Shown here piece by piece: positions 16,804 to 25,911 of a stretch of 64,000 nucleotides of DNA. A model generated the notes under the pieces. It was not told the origin of the DNA. It ran no database searches and worked only from the letters and a program-made list of their open reading frames with translations. Source of the DNA: Candidatus Poribacteria bacterium. GTDB lineage: Bacteria > Poribacteria > WGA-4E > WGA-3G. The position numbers and the translations under genes were made by a program. The stretch spans positions 62,001 through 126,000 of the forward strand of contig JAPPIG010000100.1 of the NCBI GenBank assembly GCA_028820635.1, read 5' to 3'. Within the stretch, counting starts at the first letter, position 1. Every line of letters starts with the position of its first letter.

Positions 16804-18894
16804 ATGAAAGATATTGATCAGCAAAAGACATCCTTACAACCGTTCACTCGGAGACACTTCCTTTCAACAGGCTTGAAAGCAGGTGCGGCAGCTTTCGCAA
16901 CAAGTCTTTTACCTAAACTTCGTGCAAGTACTGTGGACCAATACAATGTATTGTTCATTGCTATTGACGATTTACGTCCTATGTTAGGCTGCTATGGAAA
17001 CTCAGTGATGCACACACCTAACATTGATAGACTTTCGCAACGAGGCACACTTTTCAATCGTGCTTACTGCCAATTTCCGGTTTGTAATCCCTCCCGCGTT
17101 TCAGTACTTACTGGGTTACGTCCCGATACAACGGGTATTCATGACAATCCTACAGATTTTCGTGAAGTGCTACCTAATGTAGTAACACTCCCACAACACT
17201 TCAAAAACCACGGTTACCATACTCGCTCTGTTGGTAAAGTCGCTCATGGGGATGCAGCATGGAAGGATAAACTTTCATGGAGTGCTCCAATCTGGCGACA
17301 ACCCTGGAAATACATAAATAAAACTACGTCCCCCTCTTGGCAAGCACTTGATGTAGCCGATGATGAACTGGAAGATGGACAGATTGTCAACGCTGCTTTA
17401 GAAGTCCTAACAGAAATTAAGGATAAGCAATTTTTCCTCGCAGTTGGTTTTAACAAACCACATTTACCGTTCTACGCCCCAAGAAAATACTTTGATTTAT
17501 ACACAACGCAAGACTTCAAAGTCCCGATTGATTCAACTCTTCCAAGAAATGCCCCGAAAATAGCTGAGAACCCTAAAGGAATGAAAGCTTATCAAGATAT
17601 TGCTCATTACCCACCGTTTTCTGATGAGAAAACGGTGGAATTAACTTTGGCTTATGCAGCAAATGTCAGTTATATAGATGCCTTAATAGGACGTGTCTTA
17701 GACCATTTAGATATGCTAAGTCTTACTGAAAAGACGGTAATCGTTTTTTGGGGAGATCATGGATTTCATCTTGGGGAACATGGACTCTGGCGAAAAAACA
17801 CTCTCTTTGAGGATTCTGTCCGTTCACCTTTGATAGTCAGCATCCCAGGGCAAACGCATCGGAATGTAAATACAGATGCCTTAGTTGAACTTGTTGACAT
17901 CTATCCGACATTATGTGATGCCTGTCAACTACCAATTCCAACAAAACTTGAAGGAATTAGTATGGTACCTGTCATAGAGAATCCGAAACAGACATGGAAA
18001 ACAGCCGTATTTAGTCAATTGACCAGAATAAGCAATAATACTCCTGTGCATGGATACACCATGCGTACCAGACAATACAGATATACTGAGTGGGGAAACA
18101 ATGTGCAATACGGAAGGGAACTCTATGATTACCACGCAGACCCAAATGAGACAGTCAATATAGCGAATCTCCCAGAAAACAAGGAACTTGTTGAACAACT
18201 CAGTGAAAAACTACATGCTGGCTGGCAAGGGGCGTTATCTAATATACCGGAACAATTCCATGTTTTACAAACGTTACCCTGGGATATAAACAACGATGGT
18301 GTTGTTGATATCCAAGACCTTGTCTTGATCTCAAATAATTTTGGTGCTGAGGCACCAGAAAATTCGAAAGTTGACGTGAACAGGGATGGTAGCGTTAACA
18401 TCATTGACTTGCTTATAGTTGCCGCACATCTCGGTGAATCTACCAACACGGGGGCACCTGCAACACAGACACAGATTTCCCAAAAACATCTTAGTTTAGT
18501 GGATGAATGGCTCTCAGATGCACGCTTAGCCGACGATGGTTCAAATGTCTTTAAACTGGGTATCGCTACCTTGGAAGGATTACTTAATAGCGTAACCCCA
18601 GAAGAAACAGTGCTTTTACCAAACTTCCCGAATCCTTTCAATCCAGAGACGTGGATACCTTACGATTTAGCAAATGACGCAAACGTTCATGTTCACATCT
18701 ATAACCTAAAGGGAGAAATTATTAGGAAACTTAACATAGGTTATCAGGGGGCTGGGACTTATCGGTCCAAAAACAAGGCAGCATATTGGGATGGACGGAA
18801 TTTTGAGGGTGAACTGGTTGCAAGTGGTGTCTATTTTTATACACTCCAGGCGGGTCAGATGAAAGCGACACGCCGAATGGTAATTAGAAAATAA
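16804..18894 (+). CDS. Tat-exported sulfatase with dockerin and NPFNPETWIPY tail
   Basis: Second paralogue: TRRHFLS twin-arginine motif near residues 15-21, DDLRPMLGCYG, sulfatase signature CNPSR with Cys94, then LTGLRPDT, and GDHGFHLGEHG. The dockerin-like pair (about 494-545, DINNDG and DVNRDG) and the tail (about 604-696) follow. AAGGAG (16790-16795) overlaps the previous stop and sits 8 bases before the start, so translation is probably coupled. The central substrate loop differs from the first copy (an extra segment around residues 235-270), which suggests a different sulfate position or sugar; this is inference. Confidence 0.93.
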   Translation: MKDIDQQKTSLQPFTRRHFLSTGLKAGAAAFATSLLPKLRASTVDQYNVLFIAIDDLRPMLGCYGNSVMHTPNIDRLSQRGTLFNRAYCQFPVCNPSRVSVLTGLRPDTTGIHDNPTDFREVLPNVVTLPQHFKNHGYHTRSVGKVAHGDAAWKDKLSWSAPIWRQPWKYINKTTSPSWQALDVADDELEDGQIVNAALEVLTEIKDKQFFLAVGFNKPHLPFYAPRKYFDLYTTQDFKVPIDSTLPRNAPKIAENPKGMKAYQDIAHYPPFSDEKTVELTLAYAANVSYIDALIGRVLDHLDMLSLTEKTVIVFWGDHGFHLGEHGLWRKNTLFEDSVRSPLIVSIPGQTHRNVNTDALVELVDIYPTLCDACQLPIPTKLEGISMVPVIENPKQTWKTAVFSQLTRISNNTPVHGYTMRTRQYRYTEWGNNVQYGRELYDYHADPNETVNIANLPENKELVEQLSEKLHAGWQGALSNIPEQFHVLQTLPWDINNDGVVDIQDLVLISNNFGAEAPENSKVDVNRDGSVNIIDLLIVAAHLGESTNTGAPATQTQISQKHLSLVDEWLSDARLADDGSNVFKLGIATLEGLLNSVTPEETVLLPNFPNPFNPETWIPYDLANDANVHVHIYNLKGEIIRKLNIGYQGAGTYRSKNKAAYWDGRNFEGELVASGVYFYTLQAGQMKATRRMVIRK

Positions 18895-18904
18895 GAGAAC
18901 GTTT

Positions 18905-20974
18905 ATGAAAAACGACAAACAGCAAAAAACACCATTTCAATCATATACTCGACGAGGTTTCTTGTCAACAAGTTTGAAGGTAGGTGCTGCCGCTTTCACG
19001 ACAGGACTTTTACCCAAACTCAAGGCAAATGCCAATTGTCAATATAATGTTTTGTTTTTCATCGTTGATGACCTGCGCCCACTACTTGGGTGCTACGGAC
19101 ATTCAGAGATGCACACGCCCAATATTGATAGGCTTGCCCAACGAGGTACACTTTTCAACCGCGCCTATTGTCAAAATCCTTTGTGCCATCCATCCCGGAC
19201 ATCAATTCTCACTGGACTAAGACCTAATACAACGGGAGTGTTTTCCAACTCAGCAGGATTTAGGGAAAATCTACCGAACGCTGTGACGCTCCCACAGCAC
19301 TTTAAAATTTCTGGGTATCATACACAATCAATTGGTAAAGTTGCACAAAATCTGGAAAGGCAAGATGATGCTTACTCGTGGAGTGTGCCCTCGTGGACAC
19401 AACCGAGTTCTTACGATAATAGATCCTCGGTATCTTCTTGGCAGGCACTTGATGTTGAAGACGACGAACTCAGAGATGGGAGAACTGCCAAACGCGCAAT
19501 TGAGGTTTTGGAAGAAATTCAAAACAATCGTTTTTTTCTCGCAGTTGGCTTTCGCAAACCTCATTTGCCTTTCTATGCGCCGAGAAAGTATTATGAATTA
19601 TATAATGATGTGTCTTTTAATCTCCCATCTTCCTCCGACCTGCCTAACTATGCCCCATCTATTACCGACGGCAATTTCAAGGGATTCAGAGACTTCCAAG
19701 ATATCCCCGATGAAGGGACTCTCTCGGAAGCGAAAACGTTAGAATTGATTCGAGCGTATGCTGCATCAACAAGTTTTACGGATGCACAGGTTGGACATGT
19801 CCTAAACCACCTTGACCTTCTTAGACTAACCGAAAATACAGTCATTGTCTTGGTAGGCGATCACGGTTTTCATCTTGGAGAACATGGAAAATGGTTAAAA
19901 AACACGCTATTTGAAGTATCTGTCCGCTCTCCGTTGATTGTCAGTGTGCCAGGGCAGCCTCATCAGGGCGTAAAAACGGATGCACTTGCTGAACTTGTTG
20001 ACATCTATCCGACATTGTGTGAAGCATGCCAAATTTCAATACCGTCACAGTTAGAAGGCATAAGCATGATGCCAATCATAGAAGAACCGGCTCGTATGTG
20101 GAAAACTGCTGCCTTTAGCCAAAAAGGGCGGAGCACAGGAAACTCCATACGGACAGAGCAATACAGATACACTGAGTGGGGAAACAGTGGTCGAAATGGG
20201 ATAGAACTTTATAATTATCATGCCGACCCAAATGAAACAACCAATATTGCGAATCTACCAGAAAACAAGGAACTTGTGGCACAGCTCAGTGAACGACTCC
20301 ATGCAGGGTGGCAAGCGGCTCTGCCGGATGTGTCAGAACAAGTCTCTGCTCCACAAACATTACCATGGGATATAAATAATGATGGTATCGTTGATGTCCA
20401 AGACCTGATCTTGGTTTCAAACAGTTTTGGGATGGAAACTCCAGAACATCCGAAAGCAGATGTAAATAAAGACGGAAACGTTGATATAATAGATTTGCTA
20501 TATATCGCATCGCATCTCGGAGAATCATGCATTGCATCAGCATCCCCAGCATCTGTTTCACAAGAACATGTTGATAGCATTTCTGAATGGCTGACTGAAG
20601 CATATCAAGTAGACGACGGCTCCGATGTTTTTCGACGCGGAATTGCGAACTTAGAAGCACTCTTTAACACCGGAACTCCCAAAAAAACAACCCTTCTTCC
20701 GAATTTTCCAAATCCTTTCAATCCAGAGACTTGGATACCTTATGATTTGGCGAGAGATACAGATGTCAACATTGAAATCTATAACCTGAAGGGAGAAATT
20801 ATTAGAAAACTAAATATGGGATTTCAAACTGCTGGCACTTATCGGAGTAAAACGAAAGCAGTACATTGGGATGGGTTTAATTCCGCTGGGGAACCAGTCG
20901 CAAGTGGTGTCTATTTTTATTCTCTCAACACTGGTAAGGTAAAAGCAATCCGCCGAATGACAATTCTCAAATAA
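18905..20974 (+). CDS. Tat-exported sulfatase with dockerin and NPFNPETWIPY tail
   Basis: Third paralogue: TRRGFLS near the N-terminus, DDLRPLLGCYG, and signature CHPSR with Cys94 (the variable second residue is His instead of Asn), followed by LTGLRPNT. GDHGFHLGEHG lies in the later metal-binding part. The dockerin pair (about 488-540) and the tail (about 597-689) match the other two copies. The ribosome site is weak (AAGAGAA), so translation may depend on coupling to the gene 10 bases upstream. All three should act outside the cell on sulfated polysaccharide. Confidence 0.93.
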   Translation: MKNDKQQKTPFQSYTRRGFLSTSLKVGAAAFTTGLLPKLKANANCQYNVLFFIVDDLRPLLGCYGHSEMHTPNIDRLAQRGTLFNRAYCQNPLCHPSRTSILTGLRPNTTGVFSNSAGFRENLPNAVTLPQHFKISGYHTQSIGKVAQNLERQDDAYSWSVPSWTQPSSYDNRSSVSSWQALDVEDDELRDGRTAKRAIEVLEEIQNNRFFLAVGFRKPHLPFYAPRKYYELYNDVSFNLPSSSDLPNYAPSITDGNFKGFRDFQDIPDEGTLSEAKTLELIRAYAASTSFTDAQVGHVLNHLDLLRLTENTVIVLVGDHGFHLGEHGKWLKNTLFEVSVRSPLIVSVPGQPHQGVKTDALAELVDIYPTLCEACQISIPSQLEGISMMPIIEEPARMWKTAAFSQKGRSTGNSIRTEQYRYTEWGNSGRNGIELYNYHADPNETTNIANLPENKELVAQLSERLHAGWQAALPDVSEQVSAPQTLPWDINNDGIVDVQDLILVSNSFGMETPEHPKADVNKDGNVDIIDLLYIASHLGESCIASASPASVSQEHVDSISEWLTEAYQVDDGSDVFRRGIANLEALFNTGTPKKTTLLPNFPNPFNPETWIPYDLARDTDVNIEIYNLKGEIIRKLNMGFQTAGTYRSKTKAVHWDGFNSAGEPVASGVYFYSLNTGKVKAIRRMTILK

Positions 20975-21011
20975 AATTGATTTCATTTAGTTCCTTGGAG
21001 GCAGAAAACAC

Positions 21012-22640
21012 ATGTTTTTTAGAATCTTTCTTATATTCTGCATAGTTGCCAATTTCTATTTTTTTTCACGTGTCGATGCTGCATCGCTTATAAATGTCCC
21101 TCTTAATCCAGATATATCCGATTTTAATACTGAAACCTACCGCTTTATTCATCGTTTACTTAATAAACGTGTGGTGTCGGGTGTGACGCGGGGTTCTTTA
21201 CCGTTTACACGGAAACATGTTGCATCATTGCTGGTAGAAGTGTCTCAAAAACTTGATAGAGGTGAACTGACTTTGAGCGTTAACGACCAGAAACGCTTAA
21301 AGGACTTATTAGCCTTTTACTCAGAAGCTGGAACGCAAACCCCTCCCAATCGACGATTACATTTGGGCACACTTACTGACAACTCAACCTCTCGTATCTC
21401 CTTTGATTTACGGGTTGGACACCAAGAGATCACACGTTTAGTTGATAACGTGTCCGAAGTGCCAAACGTTGAAGGGAATATGCACGTTACTACACTGTAT
21501 CCACATCTATATGGACAGTTTGAGGATAGTTTTGCTTTTTCAGGAGACATAGCATATAGATCATTGTATGGAGACTTTTTTAACGATGTCTTTGCTGACG
21601 AATCGAAGCATAGACAATTGGAAGGAAAACTTAGAAACAGAATTGCGAATAATAATTATCTCAAATTTAATTTGCCTTGGTTTGAGTTGCAATTCGGTCA
21701 GGACAATCTCCAATGGGGACCTGGCTATCATGGAAACCTGCTGATTTCCTCAAACCCTTTAGCAATGGATATGGTGAAATTTCAAACTAACTACAAAACT
21801 ATATCGTTTACAGCATTCACTGGTGTTTTAGAAGACATGTCAGAGGAAATCAATGAAAAATATATTTCAGGACATAGAATTGAAGGATATTACTGGAATA
21901 GATTTGGTTTTGGAATATCGGAGGTCGTTATCTATGGCAATCGGTTTGAACCTGGATATTTGAATCCTGTTAACATATATTTCATAAACGAGCAAACTAT
22001 ATCGCGGGCAGACAGTCGTGCTCCTGGTAGTGGCGATAACGTATTTGTCAGTGTTGATTTTCGGTTACGTCCTGTAGATAATTTTGAAATATATGGTGAG
22101 TTGATGGTTGACGATGGGAACCCTGCTGTCAGTTTTAAACATTGGGATACGAAATTTGGTATCCTTGGCGGAATTTATTTTACGGACCCCTTTGGACTAA
22201 CAGACACTGATTTCCACGCCGAATACACTTTTATAAACCAATACGCCTATACACACGTCAATCCTGCAAACGTTTATAAACATTTCACTACACCTGTTGG
22301 ACATCATATCGGTTCTGATGCAGATAATCTATGGATCGAACTGCGCAGACGTTTTACAGATAAATTGGAAACCGTTTTTGGGTATGAACTTGAACGCCAC
22401 GGTGAAGGAAACATTGACAAAAATCATCCATCTGACGCACCGAAAGACGATGTGTGGACACCATTATCTGGGATTACAGAAAGTGAGCATCGCTTAAAAA
22501 TAGGTTTTAATTGGGTTAATATTGGTCATTATTCATTTTACGGTGAGTGGGCAAGGATTTGGAGGCGAAATATCGAAAATCGTCAAGATGTACATGAAAC
22601 TGGGAACGAAATCCAAGCAAAAGTACTTTATAGATTTTAA
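21012..22640 (+). CDS. Wzi-like capsule-assembly outer-membrane protein
   Basis: A signal peptide (about residues 1-23, ending VDA/AS) precedes a 520-residue body rich in alternating aromatic/polar segments and ending in VLYRF, a typical outer-membrane barrel terminus. An N-terminal helical part (ETYRFIHRLLNKRVVSG) followed by GQDNLQWGPGYHGNLLIS is characteristic of the Capsule_assembly_Wzi family. Wzi in E. coli K30 is an outer-membrane lectin that helps attach capsule. Here it would hold the sulfated glycan made by the upstream genes at the surface. TTGGAGG lies upstream of the start. Confidence 0.83.
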   Translation: MFFRIFLIFCIVANFYFFSRVDAASLINVPLNPDISDFNTETYRFIHRLLNKRVVSGVTRGSLPFTRKHVASLLVEVSQKLDRGELTLSVNDQKRLKDLLAFYSEAGTQTPPNRRLHLGTLTDNSTSRISFDLRVGHQEITRLVDNVSEVPNVEGNMHVTTLYPHLYGQFEDSFAFSGDIAYRSLYGDFFNDVFADESKHRQLEGKLRNRIANNNYLKFNLPWFELQFGQDNLQWGPGYHGNLLISSNPLAMDMVKFQTNYKTISFTAFTGVLEDMSEEINEKYISGHRIEGYYWNRFGFGISEVVIYGNRFEPGYLNPVNIYFINEQTISRADSRAPGSGDNVFVSVDFRLRPVDNFEIYGELMVDDGNPAVSFKHWDTKFGILGGIYFTDPFGLTDTDFHAEYTFINQYAYTHVNPANVYKHFTTPVGHHIGSDADNLWIELRRRFTDKLETVFGYELERHGEGNIDKNHPSDAPKDDVWTPLSGITESEHRLKIGFNWVNIGHYSFYGEWARIWRRNIENRQDVHETGNEIQAKVLYRF

Positions 22641-22752
22641 GTAGTATCCTATGAAGTGCGCAGTTGTTCCCTTACGATTAGAGTAGAATTCCGAACCTCA
22701 ATTAGCATAACATTTTTAATGAAGATTCATGTTGCTTATCGCATCAAAGAAA

Positions 22753-22780
22753 TTGTTTATTAGGTTTATCTTGGTATCAT
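22753..22780 (+). promoter_or_regulatory. Possible sigma-70-type promoter for the glycosyltransferase
   Basis: TTGTTT (22753-22758) and TATCAT (22775-22780) are separated by 16 bases, with TGG directly before the -10 as an extended element. It sits in the 155-base gap before the glycosyltransferase start at 22796, leaving a very short leader. Weak evidence. Confidence 0.3.
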
Positions 22781-22795
22781 TCGGAAGGATTTAGG

Positions 22796-23917
22796 ATGAA
22801 AATTCGCGTACTGGGCATTCGCGGGCTTCCAGCCACTTATAGTGGACTGGAGACCATCATGGGTGAACTTGCACCCCGCTGGGTAGAAGCAGGACATGAG
22901 GTCACTGTCTATTGCCGAAAAGCAGTTTTTAAAGAGAGACCGCGCGAATGGAAAGGTATCAAGTTAATCTATTTACCCAGCATTGAACATAAGATGTTTA
23001 GTACTCTTAGCCACAGTTTATTAGCAACTTTACACGCTTCGTTTTCTCCATCTGATGCCATTCTTGTTTGGAACGCAGGCAATGGTCCCTTTGGTTGGTT
23101 TTTCCGGATTGCTGGAAAAAGTGCTGTTATCAACGTTGATGGAATGGAATGGCTTCGTCCAAAGTGGAAAGGTTTAGGCGCGGTGTATTTCAAGTGGGCA
23201 GCAAAGATGGCTACTTCTGCGTTCCCAATTGTTATTACCGATGCCGAAGAAATGAAAAGACTTTACCTTGAAGAATTAGGTGCAGAGACTACATATATTG
23301 CTTACGGCGCAAACATTGAGCCATCTGAGCATCCTGAGATACTTGAGAGTTATGGGCTTGAATCACGGAATTACTATCTGATCGCGAGTCGTCTTGTACC
23401 CGATAATAATGCAGATATAATTTTAGAAGCATTTGTTAACTCAAATAGCAAGAAAAAACTTGCTATAGCTGGTGGGGCAGACTATAAAGGCAACAAACTT
23501 GAAAATGAATTTTTAGATAAATTAAAAAATATCGCCAATGAAAATGTAATTTTCTTAGGACATATTGATAGTTCAGAACATATAAAGGAACTTCACCATC
23601 ACTGCTTCGCTTACATTCACGGGCATCAATTTGGCGGCATCAATCCTTCCATTTTGAAGGCGTTAGGATTTTCTAACTGTATTTTAGCACTCAATACGCC
23701 GTTCAACCATGAAGTCTTGGAAGGTGGTACTTACGGTGTGCTCTTTGACAAGAATTCAGAATCTCTCAAAATTGAGATAGATGCATTAGAGCAGAATCCA
23801 GAGAAGGTTGACGACTTCCGTCGGCGCGCTCCTGAACAGATACGAAAACGATTCAATTGGGATCATATTGCGAAACAATATATTGACGTTTTTGAAAAAC
23901 TACAGAAGAAAAAATGA
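22796..23917 (+). CDS. GT4-type glycosyltransferase with DUF1972 N-terminal domain
   Basis: The N-terminus IRVLGIRGLPATYSGLETIMGEL is the hallmark of DUF1972 rhamnosyltransferase-like proteins (opening I-R-G-x-P-A-x-Y-x-G-x-E-T). The second Rossmann half holds YYLIASRLVPDNN and the donor-binding region HGHQFGGINPSILKAL, where family GT4 normally carries an E-x-x-G-x-x motif. It should transfer a sugar from a nucleotide donor to the lipid-linked glycan at the cytoplasmic face. It is followed after 31 bases by the initiating sugar transferase. Confidence 0.88.
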   Translation: MKIRVLGIRGLPATYSGLETIMGELAPRWVEAGHEVTVYCRKAVFKERPREWKGIKLIYLPSIEHKMFSTLSHSLLATLHASFSPSDAILVWNAGNGPFGWFFRIAGKSAVINVDGMEWLRPKWKGLGAVYFKWAAKMATSAFPIVITDAEEMKRLYLEELGAETTYIAYGANIEPSEHPEILESYGLESRNYYLIASRLVPDNNADIILEAFVNSNSKKKLAIAGGADYKGNKLENEFLDKLKNIANENVIFLGHIDSSEHIKELHHHCFAYIHGHQFGGINPSILKALGFSNCILALNTPFNHEVLEGGTYGVLFDKNSESLKIEIDALEQNPEKVDDFRRRAPEQIRKRFNWDHIAKQYIDVFEKLQKKK

Positions 23918-23948
23918 AATCTACTAATTTGGGGTAGGATAAAGGATA

Positions 23949-24608
23949 ATGGCACATTTGCCAATAAAATTTAGCGTCTCCAAACCTAACTTTGCATATA
24001 TGAACGACACAGCACAGACTTCAGTTGAAAGACTTTCTTCCTTTTACGCAAAGCGAGGAAAATATTTACTTGATTTTGTGGCAGCATTTTTCTTAATACT
24101 GATATTTGCTCCCTTAATGATTCTCATTTCAATACTGATTAAACTATCCTCGCGGGGACCGATTTTTTTCTCCCATAAACGGGTCGGAATAAATAATAAG
24201 CTCTTTGTCATTCATAAGTTTAGAAGTCTCCATATAGATACACCCTCCTATTCAGAAAAACCTGATTCAACAGAAGATGTCCGCATTACCGCTGTTGGTA
24301 AATGGATTCGAAAAACCAGTTTAGATGAATTACCTCAATTATTTAATGTGATAAAAGGGGAAATGAGTCTTGTCGGTCCACGTCCAGAAATGCCGTTTCT
24401 CGCTGAGAATTACGAAGATTGGGAAAATCAACGCCATCTCGTGCGTCCAGGAATGACTGGACTGTGGCAGTTGAGTCCGCGCCGCCGTGGGTCAATCAGA
24501 GAAGGAATTCCTGTTGATTTGGAATATATTGAGAATTTGTCCCTATGGAACGACTTCAAAATATTGCTACGGACGTTCAAAGTCTTTTGGGATGACAACA
24601 CCTATTAA
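23949..24608 (+). CDS. Undecaprenyl-phosphate sugar transferase (initiating, WcaJ/ExoY-like)
   Basis: A single hydrophobic segment (about residues 38-58, LDFVAAFFLILIFAPLMIL) is followed by the bacterial sugar transferase signature: SRGPIFFSHKRVG, HKFRSLH, KTSLDELPQLFNVIKGEMSLVGPRPEMP and RPGMTGLWQLS. The Asp-Glu pair in LDELPQ is the conserved catalytic site of the family. It should load the first sugar-1-phosphate on undecaprenyl phosphate to begin repeat-unit synthesis. The short form without extra N-terminal helices is ExoY/RfbP-C-like. An internal ATG at 24000 could also serve as start. Confidence 0.92.
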   Translation: MAHLPIKFSVSKPNFAYMNDTAQTSVERLSSFYAKRGKYLLDFVAAFFLILIFAPLMILISILIKLSSRGPIFFSHKRVGINNKLFVIHKFRSLHIDTPSYSEKPDSTEDVRITAVGKWIRKTSLDELPQLFNVIKGEMSLVGPRPEMPFLAENYEDWENQRHLVRPGMTGLWQLSPRRRGSIREGIPVDLEYIENLSLWNDFKILLRTFKVFWDDNTY

Positions 24609-24627
24609 CTTTCATTAGAACGCATTT

Positions 24628-24990
24628 ATGAAACTAACCTTTGGAAATCTCAAAAAGATTTTGCGATGCAGTTTTGGACTCAAGTGTCCACGATGTGAGG
24701 ATGGTTCACTCTTTGAAAAACGGTTCACGATGTTTTCCAATTGTCTTGAATGCGATTTAAAGTTTGAACGTGAGCAAGGATATTTTATCGGTGCAATGTA
24801 TATCAATTATGGCGCTACAGTTTTCCTTGCTTTTCCGGGTTACTTTATCTTTAGTGTCTTCACATCTATCCCTTTTCTGGTCAATTTTGCAATATGGGTT
24901 GTTGTTTCAGGTATATTTCCAGTCTTTTTCTACCGCTATTCAAAAAGTTTGTGGCTGAACTTTGACTACACGCTAAACCCAAATGGTTAA
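24628..24990 (+). CDS. DUF983-family small membrane protein
   Basis: The product has 120 residues. The N-terminal zinc-ribbon-like pattern is CPRCEDGSLF, then NCLECDLKF, four cysteines in two CxxC pairs. Two hydrophobic helices follow (about 58-76 and 80-100). This matches DUF983, a family of unknown function common in alphaproteobacteria and Bacteroidetes. It closes the co-directional polysaccharide locus, 19 bases after the sugar transferase. Confidence 0.8.
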   Translation: MKLTFGNLKKILRCSFGLKCPRCEDGSLFEKRFTMFSNCLECDLKFEREQGYFIGAMYINYGATVFLAFPGYFIFSVFTSIPFLVNFAIWVVVSGIFPVFFYRYSKSLWLNFDYTLNPNG

Positions 24991-25017
24991 TAGTTTTCAA
25001 AACTATTTTAGATCTAA

Positions 25018-25767
25018 CTATCTTGTGAAAATCTGTCCACGAATGTAAGATGCCTCGTCAGAAGCAAGGAACGTCAGTATTCGGGCAACACCCGCTGGAT
25101 CACCGAGTGATTTCAGCGCACTTTCAACAGCAGCCTCCGGATCATTTCCATCTCGCTTTGCTGATTCAGCAATTTGCCCAAGTTTGAGCGGTGTTGCAAG
25201 TCCACCGGGACATATTGTGTGCATGCGGATGTTTGACCCAACTTGGCCTTCTACAGTCATCACAAGACCGTTTACGCCTCCTTTACTTGAAGCGTAAGCC
25301 ACTGAGGAACTTCCACCGCGAACTCCCGCTCCTGAAGCAATACAGAGGATAACACCCCCACCACTTCTGCCCATTACGGGAACTGCGTGTTTGAGCGCAA
25401 AAAAAGTCCCTTTTAGGTTTACATCAATTACTGAATCGAAGGTAGACTCCTCAAAATCTTCAATTCGGACGCTTGGACCGCGTAGCACTCCAGCAGAAGT
25501 TACCAATGTGTCAATTCGTCCGTACGCTTCGTCTGCAATTTTTATGAGTTGGGCAACTTCGGTTTCGGAGGTAACATCGGTTCGACAGAATTTCGCTGTG
25601 CCACCGTTTTTAACAATTGTCTGGAACGTTTCTTGTCCATCAACCTCGTTAATATCGCCAAGAACGACTTTTGCTCCAGCTTCTGCATAAGCGATGGCTG
25701 TTGCTGCACCAATACCTGTGGAGCCACCAGTTATAACTGCTACCTTGCCTGAGAGTCGAATATTCAC
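25018..25767 (-). CDS. Short-chain dehydrogenase/reductase
   Basis: This is a classical SDR of 249 residues: cofactor loop TGGSTGIG (13-20), an acidic residue after the second strand (GDI), suggesting NAD(H), an active-site SAGVLRG region where NAG is normal, and the catalytic pair Tyr158/Lys162 in AYASSK. The protein stops at YIRGQIFTR, whereas family members normally continue with a V-D-G-G stretch after the GQ, so the C-terminus is short by roughly 8-12 residues. It lies tail-to-tail with the DUF983 gene. Substrate unknown. Confidence 0.88.
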   Translation of the reverse strand: MNIRLSGKVAVITGGSTGIGAATAIAYAEAGAKVVLGDINEVDGQETFQTIVKNGGTAKFCRTDVTSETEVAQLIKIADEAYGRIDTLVTSAGVLRGPSVRIEDFEESTFDSVIDVNLKGTFFALKHAVPVMGRSGGGVILCIASGAGVRGGSSSVAYASSKGGVNGLVMTVEGQVGSNIRMHTICPGGLATPLKLGQIAESAKRDGNDPEAAVESALKSLGDPAGVARILTFLASDEASYIRGQIFTR

Positions 25768-25911
25768 AGATTATTCTCCTAATGAACGAAGATATAGAAA
25801 AGTATAGAATGAATCCATTTACAAGGCAAGCGATATTTGAATGGAAGAAAATAAGGAGAGGCACCCAAGTCACTTAAATGGTAAAGTTGAAGGAATATAA
25901 AATTGAATAGA

